The notes beneath the pieces are model-generated. The model saw only the letters and a program-made list of their open reading frames with translations, was not told the DNA's origin and searched no databases. A stretch of DNA of 64,000 bases from SG8-30 sp963695085 (GTDB lineage Bacteria > Pseudomonadota > Gammaproteobacteria > Steroidobacterales > Steroidobacteraceae): positions 434,001 through 498,000 of the forward strand of contig CAVOFV010000003.1 in the NCBI GenBank assembly GCA_963695085.1, in the 5' to 3' direction. Below, one piece after another: positions 43,932 to 52,413 of the stretch; position 1 is the first letter of the stretch, and the number at the start of each line of letters is the position of its first letter. The position numbers were made by a program, and so were the translations under genes.

Positions 43932-44458
43932 TGCGTGCCCTCGCCTGCGCCCTTGCGCTGCTCGCGGTGCCGGCCGGACCGGCCGCAGCCAACATGGCGG
44001 ACGACCAGGCGGTCGCCACCTGTGCCACGCACGAGATTGTCGTGGCGGGCTTCCTGCAGGTTGGCCTGGCCGAGCTCGCGCTGGCGGACTGCGCCGACGC
44101 CCGGGCCGTGCTGGCCGACCTGCCGAAGCGCTATTCGATCACCCTGGCGCGCCCGATCGCCGGCGCCGCGCTGGCCGACTCGGCCCGTGAACTGCTGCGA
44201 CGCAACCTCGGGCAGGCCGCCAGGTTGCCGGCGTTCGAGTGCATGAACCAGGCTTATCGCGACGCGGCAACGGGCGACCGCTACGATATAGAGTGGCGCC
44301 CGGATGAAGGGCTGCGGCTGCGGCTGAACGGCGAGACACTAGCGCAATGCCCTGCGCCGTCCGCCGCTGCGTCTTATTTCAGCATCTGGTTCGGGGATGC
44401 GCCGTTCCAGTCGCGCACGCGCGACGCGCTGCTCGAGCAGGCGGGCGGGCGAGGCTGA
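43931..44458 (+). CDS. Chalcone isomerase-like exported protein
   Basis: A 175-residue protein with a signal peptide (cleavage likely after AAA at about residue 20) and a C-terminal segment ending in YFSIWFGDAPFQSRTRDALL, the signature of bacterial chalcone isomerase-like proteins. Homologous folds bind fatty acids. The ATG overlaps the SnoaL stop (TGATG), so both are co-translated. It is part of the divergent arm of the lipid locus. Confidence 0.82.
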   Translation: MRALACALALLAVPAGPAAANMADDQAVATCATHEIVVAGFLQVGLAELALADCADARAVLADLPKRYSITLARPIAGAALADSARELLRRNLGQAARLPAFECMNQAYRDAATGDRYDIEWRPDEGLRLRLNGETLAQCPAPSAAASYFSIWFGDAPFQSRTRDALLEQAGGRG

Positions 44459-44494
44459 GTCGTTCCTGCCCCGGTTGGACCACAAGCGCCCTGG

Positions 44495-44855
44495 TCACGG
44501 TGCGGCCGGGCCGCCCGGCGGGCCGGACCCGTCATCGTCCAGCCGCTGCAGTTCCCGCGGGTGCAGGGCGCGCATGCGCTTGCGGGACATGCTGCCCGTG
44601 AAGATGCTCGTGTTCAGCGGGAACACGTCGGGGCTGAACACCGAATCGTAGACGTGCCAGACCGCCACCAGCACGAACAGCACGAGCGCGTGCTGCGAGT
44701 GCAGGGATGCCGCCAGCGCGATCCCCTGCCCCGGCAGGAAGCGGGCGGCAGTTACCGGGAACCACAGGATGAACCCGCTCAGGACCATGAGCAGGCCGCC
44801 GGTCAGCACCAGCCAGTAGGTGAACTTCTGCTTGTAGTCGTACCGGTCACAGGCC
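44495..44855 (-). pseudogene. 3' fragment of the 13-heme cytochrome gene
   Basis: This is a copy of the end of the cytochrome gene at 47277-49454, giving about its last 120 residues (YWLVLTGGLLMVLSG, FILWFPVTAARF, SMSRKRMRALHPREL) but no heme region and no start region. A conservative Leu-to-Phe change is visible. The last 18 residues differ (LQRLDDDGSGPPGG against LERLEGRDDAAPG). It is not expected to make a product. Confidence 0.8.
44551..44855. repeat. ~305-bp direct repeat, copy 1
   Basis: Near-identical to 47351-47655, offset exactly 2,800 bp, in the same orientation. Only about three bases differ by eye, including positions 44552, 44773 and 44849. Similarity stops abruptly at 44855 with AGGC. 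Confidence 0.93.
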
Positions 44856-44942
44856 CCGACAATGTCTGCGGCATCGCGGCATGAGCGTCTCAGTTGCGCG
44901 CCGCGCCCCGATTAGCGTACTTTTCAATGGGGGGTGGGCTCC

Positions 44943-44955
44943 GGGGGGGGGGGGG
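44943..44955 (+). repeat. G13 homopolymer before a lipoprotein start codon
   Basis: Thirteen G residues end 5 nt before the ATG at 44961; a G6 run lies just upstream at 44929-44934. The tract is the only ribosome binding site present, so its length sets spacing rather than frame. Confidence 0.85.
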
Positions 44956-44960
44956 TCACG

Positions 44961-47135
44961 ATGTGGCACCACGTGTCTTTCCGTTTGTGCGCGGCGGTGA
45001 TGGCAGGCTTGCTGTTCAGCGCTTGTCTCGGCCCCGGCAAGGCCGTTGTCCTGGACGGTGGCAGCGCGCGTCTCAACCCCGCACTGCGACATGACTTCGG
45101 CCCAAATCCCGGCACGACGCGGCCGGGCCGTTTCTTCGGCGCTTGCGAACTCCCGCCGGATTTCCCGTCTGGCGACTGCGATCTGATCGATCCGCTGGTG
45201 ATTCGATCGGTGTCGCCCGAGCACCTGCGTCGCCTGCGCCGCGCACCGTACTTCTGGGTCGGCGGCGGACCGGGCAACAGCGCCCGGCTCACCTACGAAT
45301 GGGTGGCGGATGGCGTCAGACTCGTGAACCGCGCATCCGGGGCCGTCGAAGTCGGCGATGTGAATCTCGGGTCGTGCATCAACTTTGCCGAGCTCGAAGA
45401 ACGTACGCGCCAACGAGTCCGGAACATGAATGGACAGGTACTGCGTGTCCCGCCGGTCGCGGATCTGGACCAGGTGCTGGCCGTGATCCTCCAGTCCTGC
45501 CGCACCCCCGGTCAGGCGGCGCGTGTATCGGAGATTCTCGAGCCGATCACCGGCGCCTGCGACGGCGTCGACGTCAAGCTGTTGCGGGACTCGGCGGCGA
45601 GCTGGTCGCCGCGGCCACAGGAGCTGTGGCCCGTCTGTGTCAAGGACCTGCCGTTTGTGCTGAGTGAAGGTGACACGCGCCATGAACTGGTGCTGCAGGC
45701 GCGCGCGGACGTCAACCGGCTGTGGCGCCATGCCCGCTTCCAGTCACAGCCCTTGAGTCCGCAGCTCATGGTGGTCCCCGTGGGTGGAACCCGAACGATC
45801 AGCCGCCGGATGGCCTGGAGCAGGAACATCCAGGTCGAGGATGGCCCGGAGGCCGTGAGGTTCGAGTTTCAGGTGCCGCTGGTCGGGGCGAGCACTGCGT
45901 CCCCGCCGCCGGACCGCCTACCGGCGGACGGCAGCGAGTGGCTGGAGAACTTCAGTCCGAATGTCGTGGTCGCGCAGGTGCGGATACGGCGTGGCCCATG
46001 GCGTGAGGGCGGCGTGCCGGAGTATCTGCCGATCCACCGGCTCCGGATCGGCGAAACGCTGTGCCTCACGCGGACCGACCGGCCCGGTGTCGACGAGTTC
46101 GACATCATGCTCTGCCGGATTGGGGACGCAGAACTCGTCCCCATGACGCCGACCTACCGTCTCGACCAATTCCACCAGAACCGGGTCGATGACGGGCGGC
46201 TGACCTGGCAGGCGGATGTGTTCGGCCCCCCAGGCGGGCCGCCAGTGATGCCGACGGATCCTGTATTCATCGAGTTCGACCTGACGGCGCTTGATGACGT
46301 GTCGAGCGCGCGAAGCGGGTTGACGGCTGCGCCGCCGGTGCAGAACTTCGGCACGCTGCGAGTCGGGAGCGCGTCGCCTCCACGCTGGGCGGCGCGCGTC
46401 CAGAACGTCGATGCTTCCGGCGTACGTATCGATCGAATCGAGGTGACCGGCCGCAGCGCCAGCGAGTTCGGTGCGCCACGAGTGAAGCGCCTCGGCGGCC
46501 CTGCCTACGCATCGGCGCCGGCCGAGCCGGTGCTGCCACTGCCACTGCCCGCCTACTCGGCCATCGACGTGTTCCTACTGCCCGCCGTGGTCGGCAACGA
46601 GACCAAGGAAGCACAACTCACGGTCTACTTCACGGGAGTCAGCAATCGCCAGGACCGCATCTCCGTCATGCTGCGTGCCGCGGCCGCCAGTCCCGACCTC
46701 GACGTGCTTCCGAAGCGACTGATCATGACCTTTGAGGGTCGCCTTGGGCACGCGACGGTGACGCGTGCGTTCCTGGTGCAGAACATCGGTTATGCGGCTG
46801 GCGAGCGGCGTGGCATCCGTATCGAGGGTCCCGACCACGCGCACTTCGCGCTTGCGCCGGAGAGGAACGGAATGACGCTCGAGGAACTGCAGCGACCGCG
46901 GATGATCGAGTCCGGTAGCGACGAGATCCTGCACGTGACCTATCGGCCGCGAGCGCCGGGATCGCATGCAGCCGTGATCGTCGTCGATACTGCCGATGGG
47001 CCGCTCAGGGTCGAACTCGCAGGCATGTGCGTTGGCTACTGCCTGCAGCCGATCGAGGTTGATTCGCGGCTGACGCCTGCCGATCGGCTGGACGTGGAGG
47101 TGGAGCGCCGGCCGGCGCCGGGCCGCGATCCGTAG
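44961..47135 (+). CDS. Large lipoprotein with Ig-like (ASH-type) domains
   Basis: A 724-residue protein with a lipoprotein signal ending LLFSAC (Cys22). No enzyme motif is seen. The N-terminal half has several cysteines (FGACELPPDFPSGDC, GSCINF, LQSCR, GACDG). The C-terminal half holds two beta-rich repeats of the ASH/choice-of-anchor type: NFGTLRVGSA through VQNVDASGVRIDRIEVTG, and LDVLPKRLIMTFEG through LVQNIGYAAGERRGIRIEG. The frame extends upstream to a GTG at 44934 across the G run, but the ATG begins the signal peptide. It is flanked by ~305-bp direct repeats and interrupts the otherwise likely adjacency of the cytochrome and chalcone-isomerase genes. Function unknown; a surface structural role is inference. 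Confidence 0.8.
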   Translation: MWHHVSFRLCAAVMAGLLFSACLGPGKAVVLDGGSARLNPALRHDFGPNPGTTRPGRFFGACELPPDFPSGDCDLIDPLVIRSVSPEHLRRLRRAPYFWVGGGPGNSARLTYEWVADGVRLVNRASGAVEVGDVNLGSCINFAELEERTRQRVRNMNGQVLRVPPVADLDQVLAVILQSCRTPGQAARVSEILEPITGACDGVDVKLLRDSAASWSPRPQELWPVCVKDLPFVLSEGDTRHELVLQARADVNRLWRHARFQSQPLSPQLMVVPVGGTRTISRRMAWSRNIQVEDGPEAVRFEFQVPLVGASTASPPPDRLPADGSEWLENFSPNVVVAQVRIRRGPWREGGVPEYLPIHRLRIGETLCLTRTDRPGVDEFDIMLCRIGDAELVPMTPTYRLDQFHQNRVDDGRLTWQADVFGPPGGPPVMPTDPVFIEFDLTALDDVSSARSGLTAAPPVQNFGTLRVGSASPPRWAARVQNVDASGVRIDRIEVTGRSASEFGAPRVKRLGGPAYASAPAEPVLPLPLPAYSAIDVFLLPAVVGNETKEAQLTVYFTGVSNRQDRISVMLRAAAASPDLDVLPKRLIMTFEGRLGHATVTRAFLVQNIGYAAGERRGIRIEGPDHAHFALAPERNGMTLEELQRPRMIESGSDEILHVTYRPRAPGSHAAVIVVDTADGPLRVELAGMCVGYCLQPIEVDSRLTPADRLDVEVERRPAPGRDP

Positions 47136-47276
47136 GTGCGGTTCGGCCGGGCAAGCCGTCGCCGCCGCGGCAGGTTCGACATGTTGGCGTACTGGCACAG
47201 AGGGTTGACAGCGAGACCGCGCCCTCTGCCTTGATGGCATTCGACAGCGGCCGTTGGTGCCGTTCTCGCTAGACCA

Positions 47277-49454
47277 TTACGGACCGGGCGTGCTCTCAGG
47301 CACTCGTGCGGTGCCCGGCGCTGCGTCATCCCGTCCTTCGAGACGCTCGAGCTCCCGCGGGTGCAGGGCGCGCATGCGCTTGCGGGACATGCTGCCCGTG
47401 AAGATGCTCGTGTTCAGCGGGAACACGTCGGGGCTGAACACCGAATCGTAGACGTGCCAGACCGCCACCAGCACGAACAGCACGAGCGCGTGCTGCGAGT
47501 GCAGGGATGCCGCCAGCGCGATCCCCTGCCCCGGCAGGAAGCGGGCGGCAGTTACCGGGAACCACAGGATGAGCCCGCTCAGGACCATGAGCAGGCCGCC
47601 GGTCAGCACCAGCCAGTAGGTGAACTTCTGCTTGTAGTCGTACCGGTCGCAGGCGGCCGGCGTTCTGACCTGGCCCAGGTAGAAGCGGATGTTCCGGACC
47701 ACGTCGCGGAAGTCCTGCAGCGACACGAGCATCGACGACCGCCAGCCACGCACCATGACCCCGAACGCCGCCGTGCCGACGTGCAGCAGCAGCAGCGCGG
47801 CAAGGGCGACGCCCGCGCCATGATGCAGGCTCCGCAGCATGCCGACACCGCCGGCCGCGGTGAACAGCCACTGCGATGCATCCAGCTGGTGGAACTTCTG
47901 CGCAAACCCGGTCGTGGCCAGCACCAGGAACAGCAGCAGCAGCACGGAATGCTCCGCGACCCGCGCCGCCGGGAACCTGCGCACCCGTTCCCGGCCGTCG
48001 CCGTCAGCCGTCGCGGTGGCGGCTTTCTTCAGCCCTGCCTGTCCGGCGACGTACCGCCACACGTGCAGCAGCACCTGCAGCAGCATGCCGAGCAGCAGCA
48101 GCGGCAGCAGCAGCATGTAGGCGCGGTTTGCGATGAACAGCGCCGGCGCCGAAGACAGGCTCGGGATGTAGTGGGACAGCCAGGCGTCCGGGAAGTCGCC
48201 GCTGGCACGCGCGTGGCACTGCTGGCACTTCTGCAGCAGCATCGACTTGATCTGCGCCGCCCCGAGCGCGCTCATGGACTGGATGTCGTGCGTGCCGTGA
48301 CAGTCGGTGCACACGGCGATCGGCTTCTTCGGCACATGGTCGCCGGCTTTCTGACGGAGGTAGATGCTGACTGTCGAGCCGTGAAAATCCTCGAGGTAGG
48401 TCTTCACGACGTCGGTTGACAGTCCGTACTTCCCGACGACCGCGCGGTCTGCATGACAGTTGCCGCAGATGCCGGGGATTTCGTCCCGGTAGTCCACGGC
48501 CAGCGGGTCATTGATGTCGTGCACCTTGTGGCAGTCGGTGCAGATCGGCACGTCCATGTTGTGCGCGTTCGTCATCGCGTCGCCATGTACGCTCGCCGAA
48601 TAGGTGCGGTGCAGCTTCGGGTGGCACTCACCGCACTTGCCGGCGCTCGCCGCCCGGTCGCGGCTCAGGTCCACGATGTGATGGGAACCGTGGCAATCGA
48701 CGCAGCCCGGCGTGTCCGCCTTGCCCCGGCTCTGCAGGTCGTAGTGGATGCCTTCGAGGCTGCGCGTGTACTTGTCGAAGTGGCAGCGTCGGCAGACGTC
48801 CTCGGGCGCCACGACCACACCGCCCTCGACGGCCAGGGCCTTCTCCGGGTGGGCATTCTGCGAGTAACCGGCGTGACACCCCGAGCAACTCAGGCTGCCG
48901 TGCACGGCCGAAGGCGATGCGCCGGTAGCCGTTCCTGTCCTGGTGTTCCGCGCCTCCCGGGCCTGGTCCGCGTGGCACGCTGCGCAGTGGGTCTCTTCGC
49001 TGGCCAGGATCTTGCCGCCGGCGACGGGCATGACCGAGTGAGCCGGGTGACAATCGGTGCAGACGGGAGAATGACCCTCGGCTTCCTGCTCCAGCAGGCT
49101 GGCGTGCACCGGCGATCCGCCGATGTCCTCATCGGCGTGACAGCGCCTGCAGATGCTGGAATAGCGCAGCTTGAACAGCTCCTCGCTGCGGAAGCGCCGC
49201 TGCTCATGGCCCTCGCCTGTCAGCGACCGGTCGTGGCAGTCGGTGCAGGCCAGGAAGTTGTGCACCGAGGCCTTGAATCGTCCCTCGTCGACATAGGCCT
49301 CGATCCGCTCGCCCTGTGGAAACTCGATCGCGTGGCCCTTGTCCGCGTGGCAGGCCAGGCAGGCTGCCGTCTCGTCCGGCGTCGCCACGTGCACGAACGC
49401 TCCCAGGGAAAAAATCCCCAGCAGCAATAGCACCCTGCGCAGTTTGTCTGTCAT
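47277..49454 (-). CDS. 13-heme cytochrome c fused to a membrane cytochrome b domain
   Basis: A 725-residue redox protein. A signal-anchor at residues 1-22 is followed by a periplasmic part with thirteen CxxCH heme motifs: CLACH, CTDCH, CRRCH, CTDCH, CAACH, CSGCH, CRRCH, CVDCH, CGECH, CTDCH, CGNCH, CTDCH and CQQCH. A C-terminal membrane part (about 440-720) has helices and histidines like cytochrome b561/formate dehydrogenase gamma subunits (SLHHGAGVAL, HVWRYV, SQHALVLFVLVAVWHVYDS). It is the last gene of the electron-transfer operon and probably links quinone to periplasmic hemes. Codons for about residues 600-702 are duplicated at 44551-44855. Confidence 0.9.
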   Translation of the reverse strand: MTDKLRRVLLLLGIFSLGAFVHVATPDETAACLACHADKGHAIEFPQGERIEAYVDEGRFKASVHNFLACTDCHDRSLTGEGHEQRRFRSEELFKLRYSSICRRCHADEDIGGSPVHASLLEQEAEGHSPVCTDCHPAHSVMPVAGGKILASEETHCAACHADQAREARNTRTGTATGASPSAVHGSLSCSGCHAGYSQNAHPEKALAVEGGVVVAPEDVCRRCHFDKYTRSLEGIHYDLQSRGKADTPGCVDCHGSHHIVDLSRDRAASAGKCGECHPKLHRTYSASVHGDAMTNAHNMDVPICTDCHKVHDINDPLAVDYRDEIPGICGNCHADRAVVGKYGLSTDVVKTYLEDFHGSTVSIYLRQKAGDHVPKKPIAVCTDCHGTHDIQSMSALGAAQIKSMLLQKCQQCHARASGDFPDAWLSHYIPSLSSAPALFIANRAYMLLLPLLLLGMLLQVLLHVWRYVAGQAGLKKAATATADGDGRERVRRFPAARVAEHSVLLLLFLVLATTGFAQKFHQLDASQWLFTAAGGVGMLRSLHHGAGVALAALLLLHVGTAAFGVMVRGWRSSMLVSLQDFRDVVRNIRFYLGQVRTPAACDRYDYKQKFTYWLVLTGGLLMVLSGLILWFPVTAARFLPGQGIALAASLHSQHALVLFVLVAVWHVYDSVFSPDVFPLNTSIFTGSMSRKRMRALHPRELERLEGRDDAAPGTARVPESTPGP
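47351..47655. repeat. ~305-bp direct repeat, copy 2
   Basis: This copy lies within the intact cytochrome gene (residues about 600-702) and matches 44551-44855. The 2.5 kb between the copies holds the lipoprotein gene and no transposase. Confidence 0.93.
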
Positions 49455-49494
49455 CGCCGGTTTGCGGACACTGTCTCGTGCCGGACGCCCTCCT

Positions 49495-50745
49495 TCAGTG
49501 TGCCTTGAATCCCGACTCCTCGCGTGCCACCGGCATCCGGTTCACGATCCAGCGGAACACCCCCACATGAATCGCGGTCAGCGCGAGCACGATGACCACT
49601 TCCTGCCAGGTCGGAACGATGTGCTGCAGGTGCCCGGGCAGATCCCAGTTGAATGCGACGATGCACACATTCAGCCGGTTCAGCAGCAGGCCGAGCACGG
49701 CCAGCGCGGCACCGAACCGCACGACTCCAGCATGCGCCGCCTTGACCCCGAACGTGAGCACGATTGCCGGCAGCAACACCAGGCCGACGGTTTCGACCAG
49801 GAACAAGTAGCCGTACGGCGTACCGAGCAGGTCCCATTCCCGGTCATGCGCCACGGAGATCATCTTCATCACGAAGTACACATACATGGCGATCGCCGTT
49901 GCCTGACCGAGGCCGATCGTGAGCCTGTCCAGGCTGCTGAGAAACGCCTCATCACAGCGGTCGCGCATGAACCTGGCAACCAGGTAGCAGATCACGACCA
50001 TCATGGCGATCGCGACGTAGACGCTGGACGCCAGGAACAGTTCAGGCAGGTATTGCGAGTACCAGAGGGGATGCAGCCGGCCCGGCGCCAACTGGTACAT
50101 CGCGCCCAGCCCCGCCTGGTGCAGGGTCGTGAGGATGATGCCGGCGATCGTCATCGCAACCGTGATCTTCGTCGCCCACCTGCGCACACGCCTGGACTGC
50201 AGCCACTCGAGGATGGCCGGACTGAATTCCAGCAACTGCACCGCCAGGTAGACCGCGACGTGCCAGGCGACTGAGAACAGCACCGAGGCCATGCCGAACG
50301 AGACCGCCATCGGAAAGTAGATCCGCCATGGCCGCCCCATGTCGACCAGCAGGTAGATGACCGCGAACAGGTAGCCGAGGAACCCCGCGAGGACTCCGAT
50401 GCGGACCATGGGACCATAGCGCCGGAAACCGAAGATGTAGTACGCGCTGGCCATCGTGAAACCGGTGGCCGACAGCGGCACCAGGGCGAACAGCCCCCAG
50501 AAGATGATCAGGCCCCACGGGTAATCGTCGGAGCCGTGCGTGACGGAGTCCAGACCGTAGGCGAAGCGCACGATGATGAGCGGGATGCCCACGACCAGCA
50601 CGGCCGCCATCAGGAAGTTGAACGGCGTGACGAGCGAGCGGCCATAGTCCTGCCAGCTCATGTCCATGCGCAGCTTGCGCATGAACCAGCGGTCAAAGGG
50701 CTCCCGTACCTCCAGCGGAGGCAGCACCTGCTCCCGGTCAGCCAA
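49495..50745 (-). CDS. NrfD/PsrC-type quinone-interacting membrane subunit
   Basis: A 416-residue polytopic protein of about ten transmembrane helices, matching the NrfD/HybB/PsrC group that oxidises or reduces quinone without heme. Its position between a four-cluster ferredoxin gene (overlap 8 nt) and a multiheme cytochrome gene (40 bp) is the usual layout of such complexes. The long hydrophilic N-terminus (residues 1-40, RKLRMDMSWQDYGRS) is cytoplasmic-type. Direction of electron flow cannot be told. Confidence 0.88.
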   Translation of the reverse strand: MADREQVLPPLEVREPFDRWFMRKLRMDMSWQDYGRSLVTPFNFLMAAVLVVGIPLIIVRFAYGLDSVTHGSDDYPWGLIIFWGLFALVPLSATGFTMASAYYIFGFRRYGPMVRIGVLAGFLGYLFAVIYLLVDMGRPWRIYFPMAVSFGMASVLFSVAWHVAVYLAVQLLEFSPAILEWLQSRRVRRWATKITVAMTIAGIILTTLHQAGLGAMYQLAPGRLHPLWYSQYLPELFLASSVYVAIAMMVVICYLVARFMRDRCDEAFLSSLDRLTIGLGQATAIAMYVYFVMKMISVAHDREWDLLGTPYGYLFLVETVGLVLLPAIVLTFGVKAAHAGVVRFGAALAVLGLLLNRLNVCIVAFNWDLPGHLQHIVPTWQEVVIVLALTAIHVGVFRWIVNRMPVAREESGFKAH

Positions 50746-51703
50746 GGTCCTTCTCCTCTTTCCCGTCTTCCCGCATCACCTCTTCCCGGTGGTTCAGCGC
50801 GGCGTAACACATGCCGAACAGGGCGGGCCAGACCGTGTAGACGATCGGAACGGCCGAAAGGAATCCCTTGGTCCTCTCGATCAGCGGCGACTTCGGCAGG
50901 TTGGTCGGGAAACCCAGGTCGCCGAACGGCACTCCGGAGACGTACATCCACGACGTCCCGCCGACTTCGTGCTCGCCGTAGATGTGATCGACATATCGTT
51001 CCGGATGCTTTTCGATCTTGCGCCGGGCGAACTTGACGAGATCGCTGCGCTTGCCGAAAGTCAGCGCCCCGGACGGGCAGGCCTCGGCGCAGGCCGGCAT
51101 CAGCCCCTGTACCAGCCGGTCATGACAGAACGTGCACTTGACGATCTTCGGTTCCAGCGCGCTGTCGTAGCTGTACGCGGGCACGTTGAACGGGCATATC
51201 GTCATGCAGTAGCGGCAGCCGAAGCACAGGTCCACGTCGTAGGCGACCGCGCCTTCCGGCGTCTTCGTGTAGGCGTGCGTCGGGCAGGCCGTCGCGCAGG
51301 CCGGTTCGTTGCAATGGTTGCACTGCAGCTTGCGAAATACCGGCGGGCCCTTGCCATCCAGGTTGGGGTACCTGTTGACTACCGTGTACGCGGAGGCAGT
51401 TGGCCTGCGCGGTTGTTCGAACACGCTGGCATCGTCGAACGGCTGGTCGGGCGCCGGCAGCTTGTTCCACTCATTGCAGGCCCGCTCGCAGCTTCTGCAG
51501 CCGACGCATGCCGTCAGGTCGGTGAGCATGCCAAACCGGTCCGGCCAGCCCTCGAGGTCCGGTGCGGCGCCGGCCGTGCCCGGAGCGCCGGCCAGCGCGG
51601 CGCCGCCGAACGCGGCTGCGCCACCCAGGAACACCCTGCGACTGATTGTCTTCGCGCCGGGCCCGTCGCCGCCCGCACCCGTCATCGCGCGCTTCGCTGC
51701 CAT
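50738..51703 (-). CDS. Tat-exported 4x[4Fe-4S] ferredoxin subunit
   Basis: A 321-residue protein with a twin-arginine signal (SRRVFLGGAAAF, residues about 21-32) and four cysteine clusters: CVGCRSCERAC, CNHCNEPACATACP, CFGCRYCMTICP and CTFCHDRLVQGLMPACAEACP. It resembles the HybA/HmcB/PsrB electron-transfer subunits and also has one C-terminal hydrophobic anchor (PIVYTVWPALFGMCYAAL). The start at 51703 has AGGAG 10 nt upstream and places the RR motif normally; longer frames add an unrelated tail. It would pass electrons between the NrfD subunit and the periplasmic cytochromes. Confidence 0.9.
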   Translation of the reverse strand: MAAKRAMTGAGGDGPGAKTISRRVFLGGAAAFGGAALAGAPGTAGAAPDLEGWPDRFGMLTDLTACVGCRSCERACNEWNKLPAPDQPFDDASVFEQPRRPTASAYTVVNRYPNLDGKGPPVFRKLQCNHCNEPACATACPTHAYTKTPEGAVAYDVDLCFGCRYCMTICPFNVPAYSYDSALEPKIVKCTFCHDRLVQGLMPACAEACPSGALTFGKRSDLVKFARRKIEKHPERYVDHIYGEHEVGGTSWMYVSGVPFGDLGFPTNLPKSPLIERTKGFLSAVPIVYTVWPALFGMCYAALNHREEVMREDGKEEKDLG

Positions 51704-51759
51704 GAGTGCATTGCTCCTATGTCGGTCCATCGCCGGCCGTGCTGCTGGACGCGCCGGGT

Positions 51760-52206
51760 CTACTTCCTCGCATGGCACTGCTGGTCGCAACTCTGCGGCG
51801 AGGCACCGAGGCTGCCGACACTCTTGTGGCAGCTGAAGCACACCTCGTGATAGGCAACCTTGAGGCCGGGCACGTCCGGGGTCGCAGGATCGGGATCTCC
51901 GTGGCAGCTGCTGCAAGGCCGGAAGTTGCGTGTGACCGACTCCCTGAACTGGGTCGCGTCGATCGCATGGCAGCGCTTGCAGGGCAGCTTGTCGAACTCA
52001 CGGTGCTGATGGTGACAGTCGCCGCAACCGTCGGCGAAGCGGGTCACGTGCCGCTTGTGGCTGAACATCACGGGTTCGTATGGCCCGTCGAGCCGGTCGA
52101 GCTCGACCATGACCGGCCCGCTCGTCTCCGCGGCCTGCGCCGGGTTGATCGCGGCCGTAACGAGCAGCGACCCCGCGGCGATCAGAATCAAGAACAGTTT
52201 CTTCAT
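51760..52206 (-). CDS. Small multiheme cytochrome c (cytochrome c3/c7-like)
   Basis: A 148-residue periplasmic protein: signal peptide MKKLFLILIAAGSLLV ending AQAA, then CGDCH, CKRCH, CSSCH and CFSCH motifs, and a final CDQQCH with three residues between the cysteines. FSHKRHVTRFADGCGDCHH, with its preceding His, fits the bis-histidine class III cytochrome pattern. Four hemes are secure and a fifth depends on CX3CH. It precedes the Tat ferredoxin gene by 56 bp and is probably the soluble partner of the complex. Confidence 0.88.
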   Translation of the reverse strand: MKKLFLILIAAGSLLVTAAINPAQAAETSGPVMVELDRLDGPYEPVMFSHKRHVTRFADGCGDCHHQHREFDKLPCKRCHAIDATQFRESVTRNFRPCSSCHGDPDPATPDVPGLKVAYHEVCFSCHKSVGSLGASPQSCDQQCHARK

Positions 52207-52413
52207 CTTCTGTGTTCCTGCTCAGGACGCGGTTCGGGGGTGCCGGACAAACGTCGGCGCCGAAGCCTGGGCGACCAGGGCAAAACTCGCGTGGCGCTTA
52301 GATACGTAGGCGATCGGTCGCGAGCCCCTGGCCGCCCTGCTCCGGTCCCGTTGGGCCTGGGGCACTCCCAGGCCCGTGCGGTCCTCGTGTCAGTGCGGCA
52401 GCACCCCGATGCT

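Noticed and set aside
44495..44809. Short cytochrome b-like frame as an independent gene
   Set aside because: It is the duplicated 3' end of the 13-heme gene with no own start region or ribosome binding site, so it is listed as a fragment.
44856..47276. Insertion sequence between the two direct repeats
   Set aside because: There is no transposase, no terminal inverted repeats and no short target duplication; the repeats are gene fragments.
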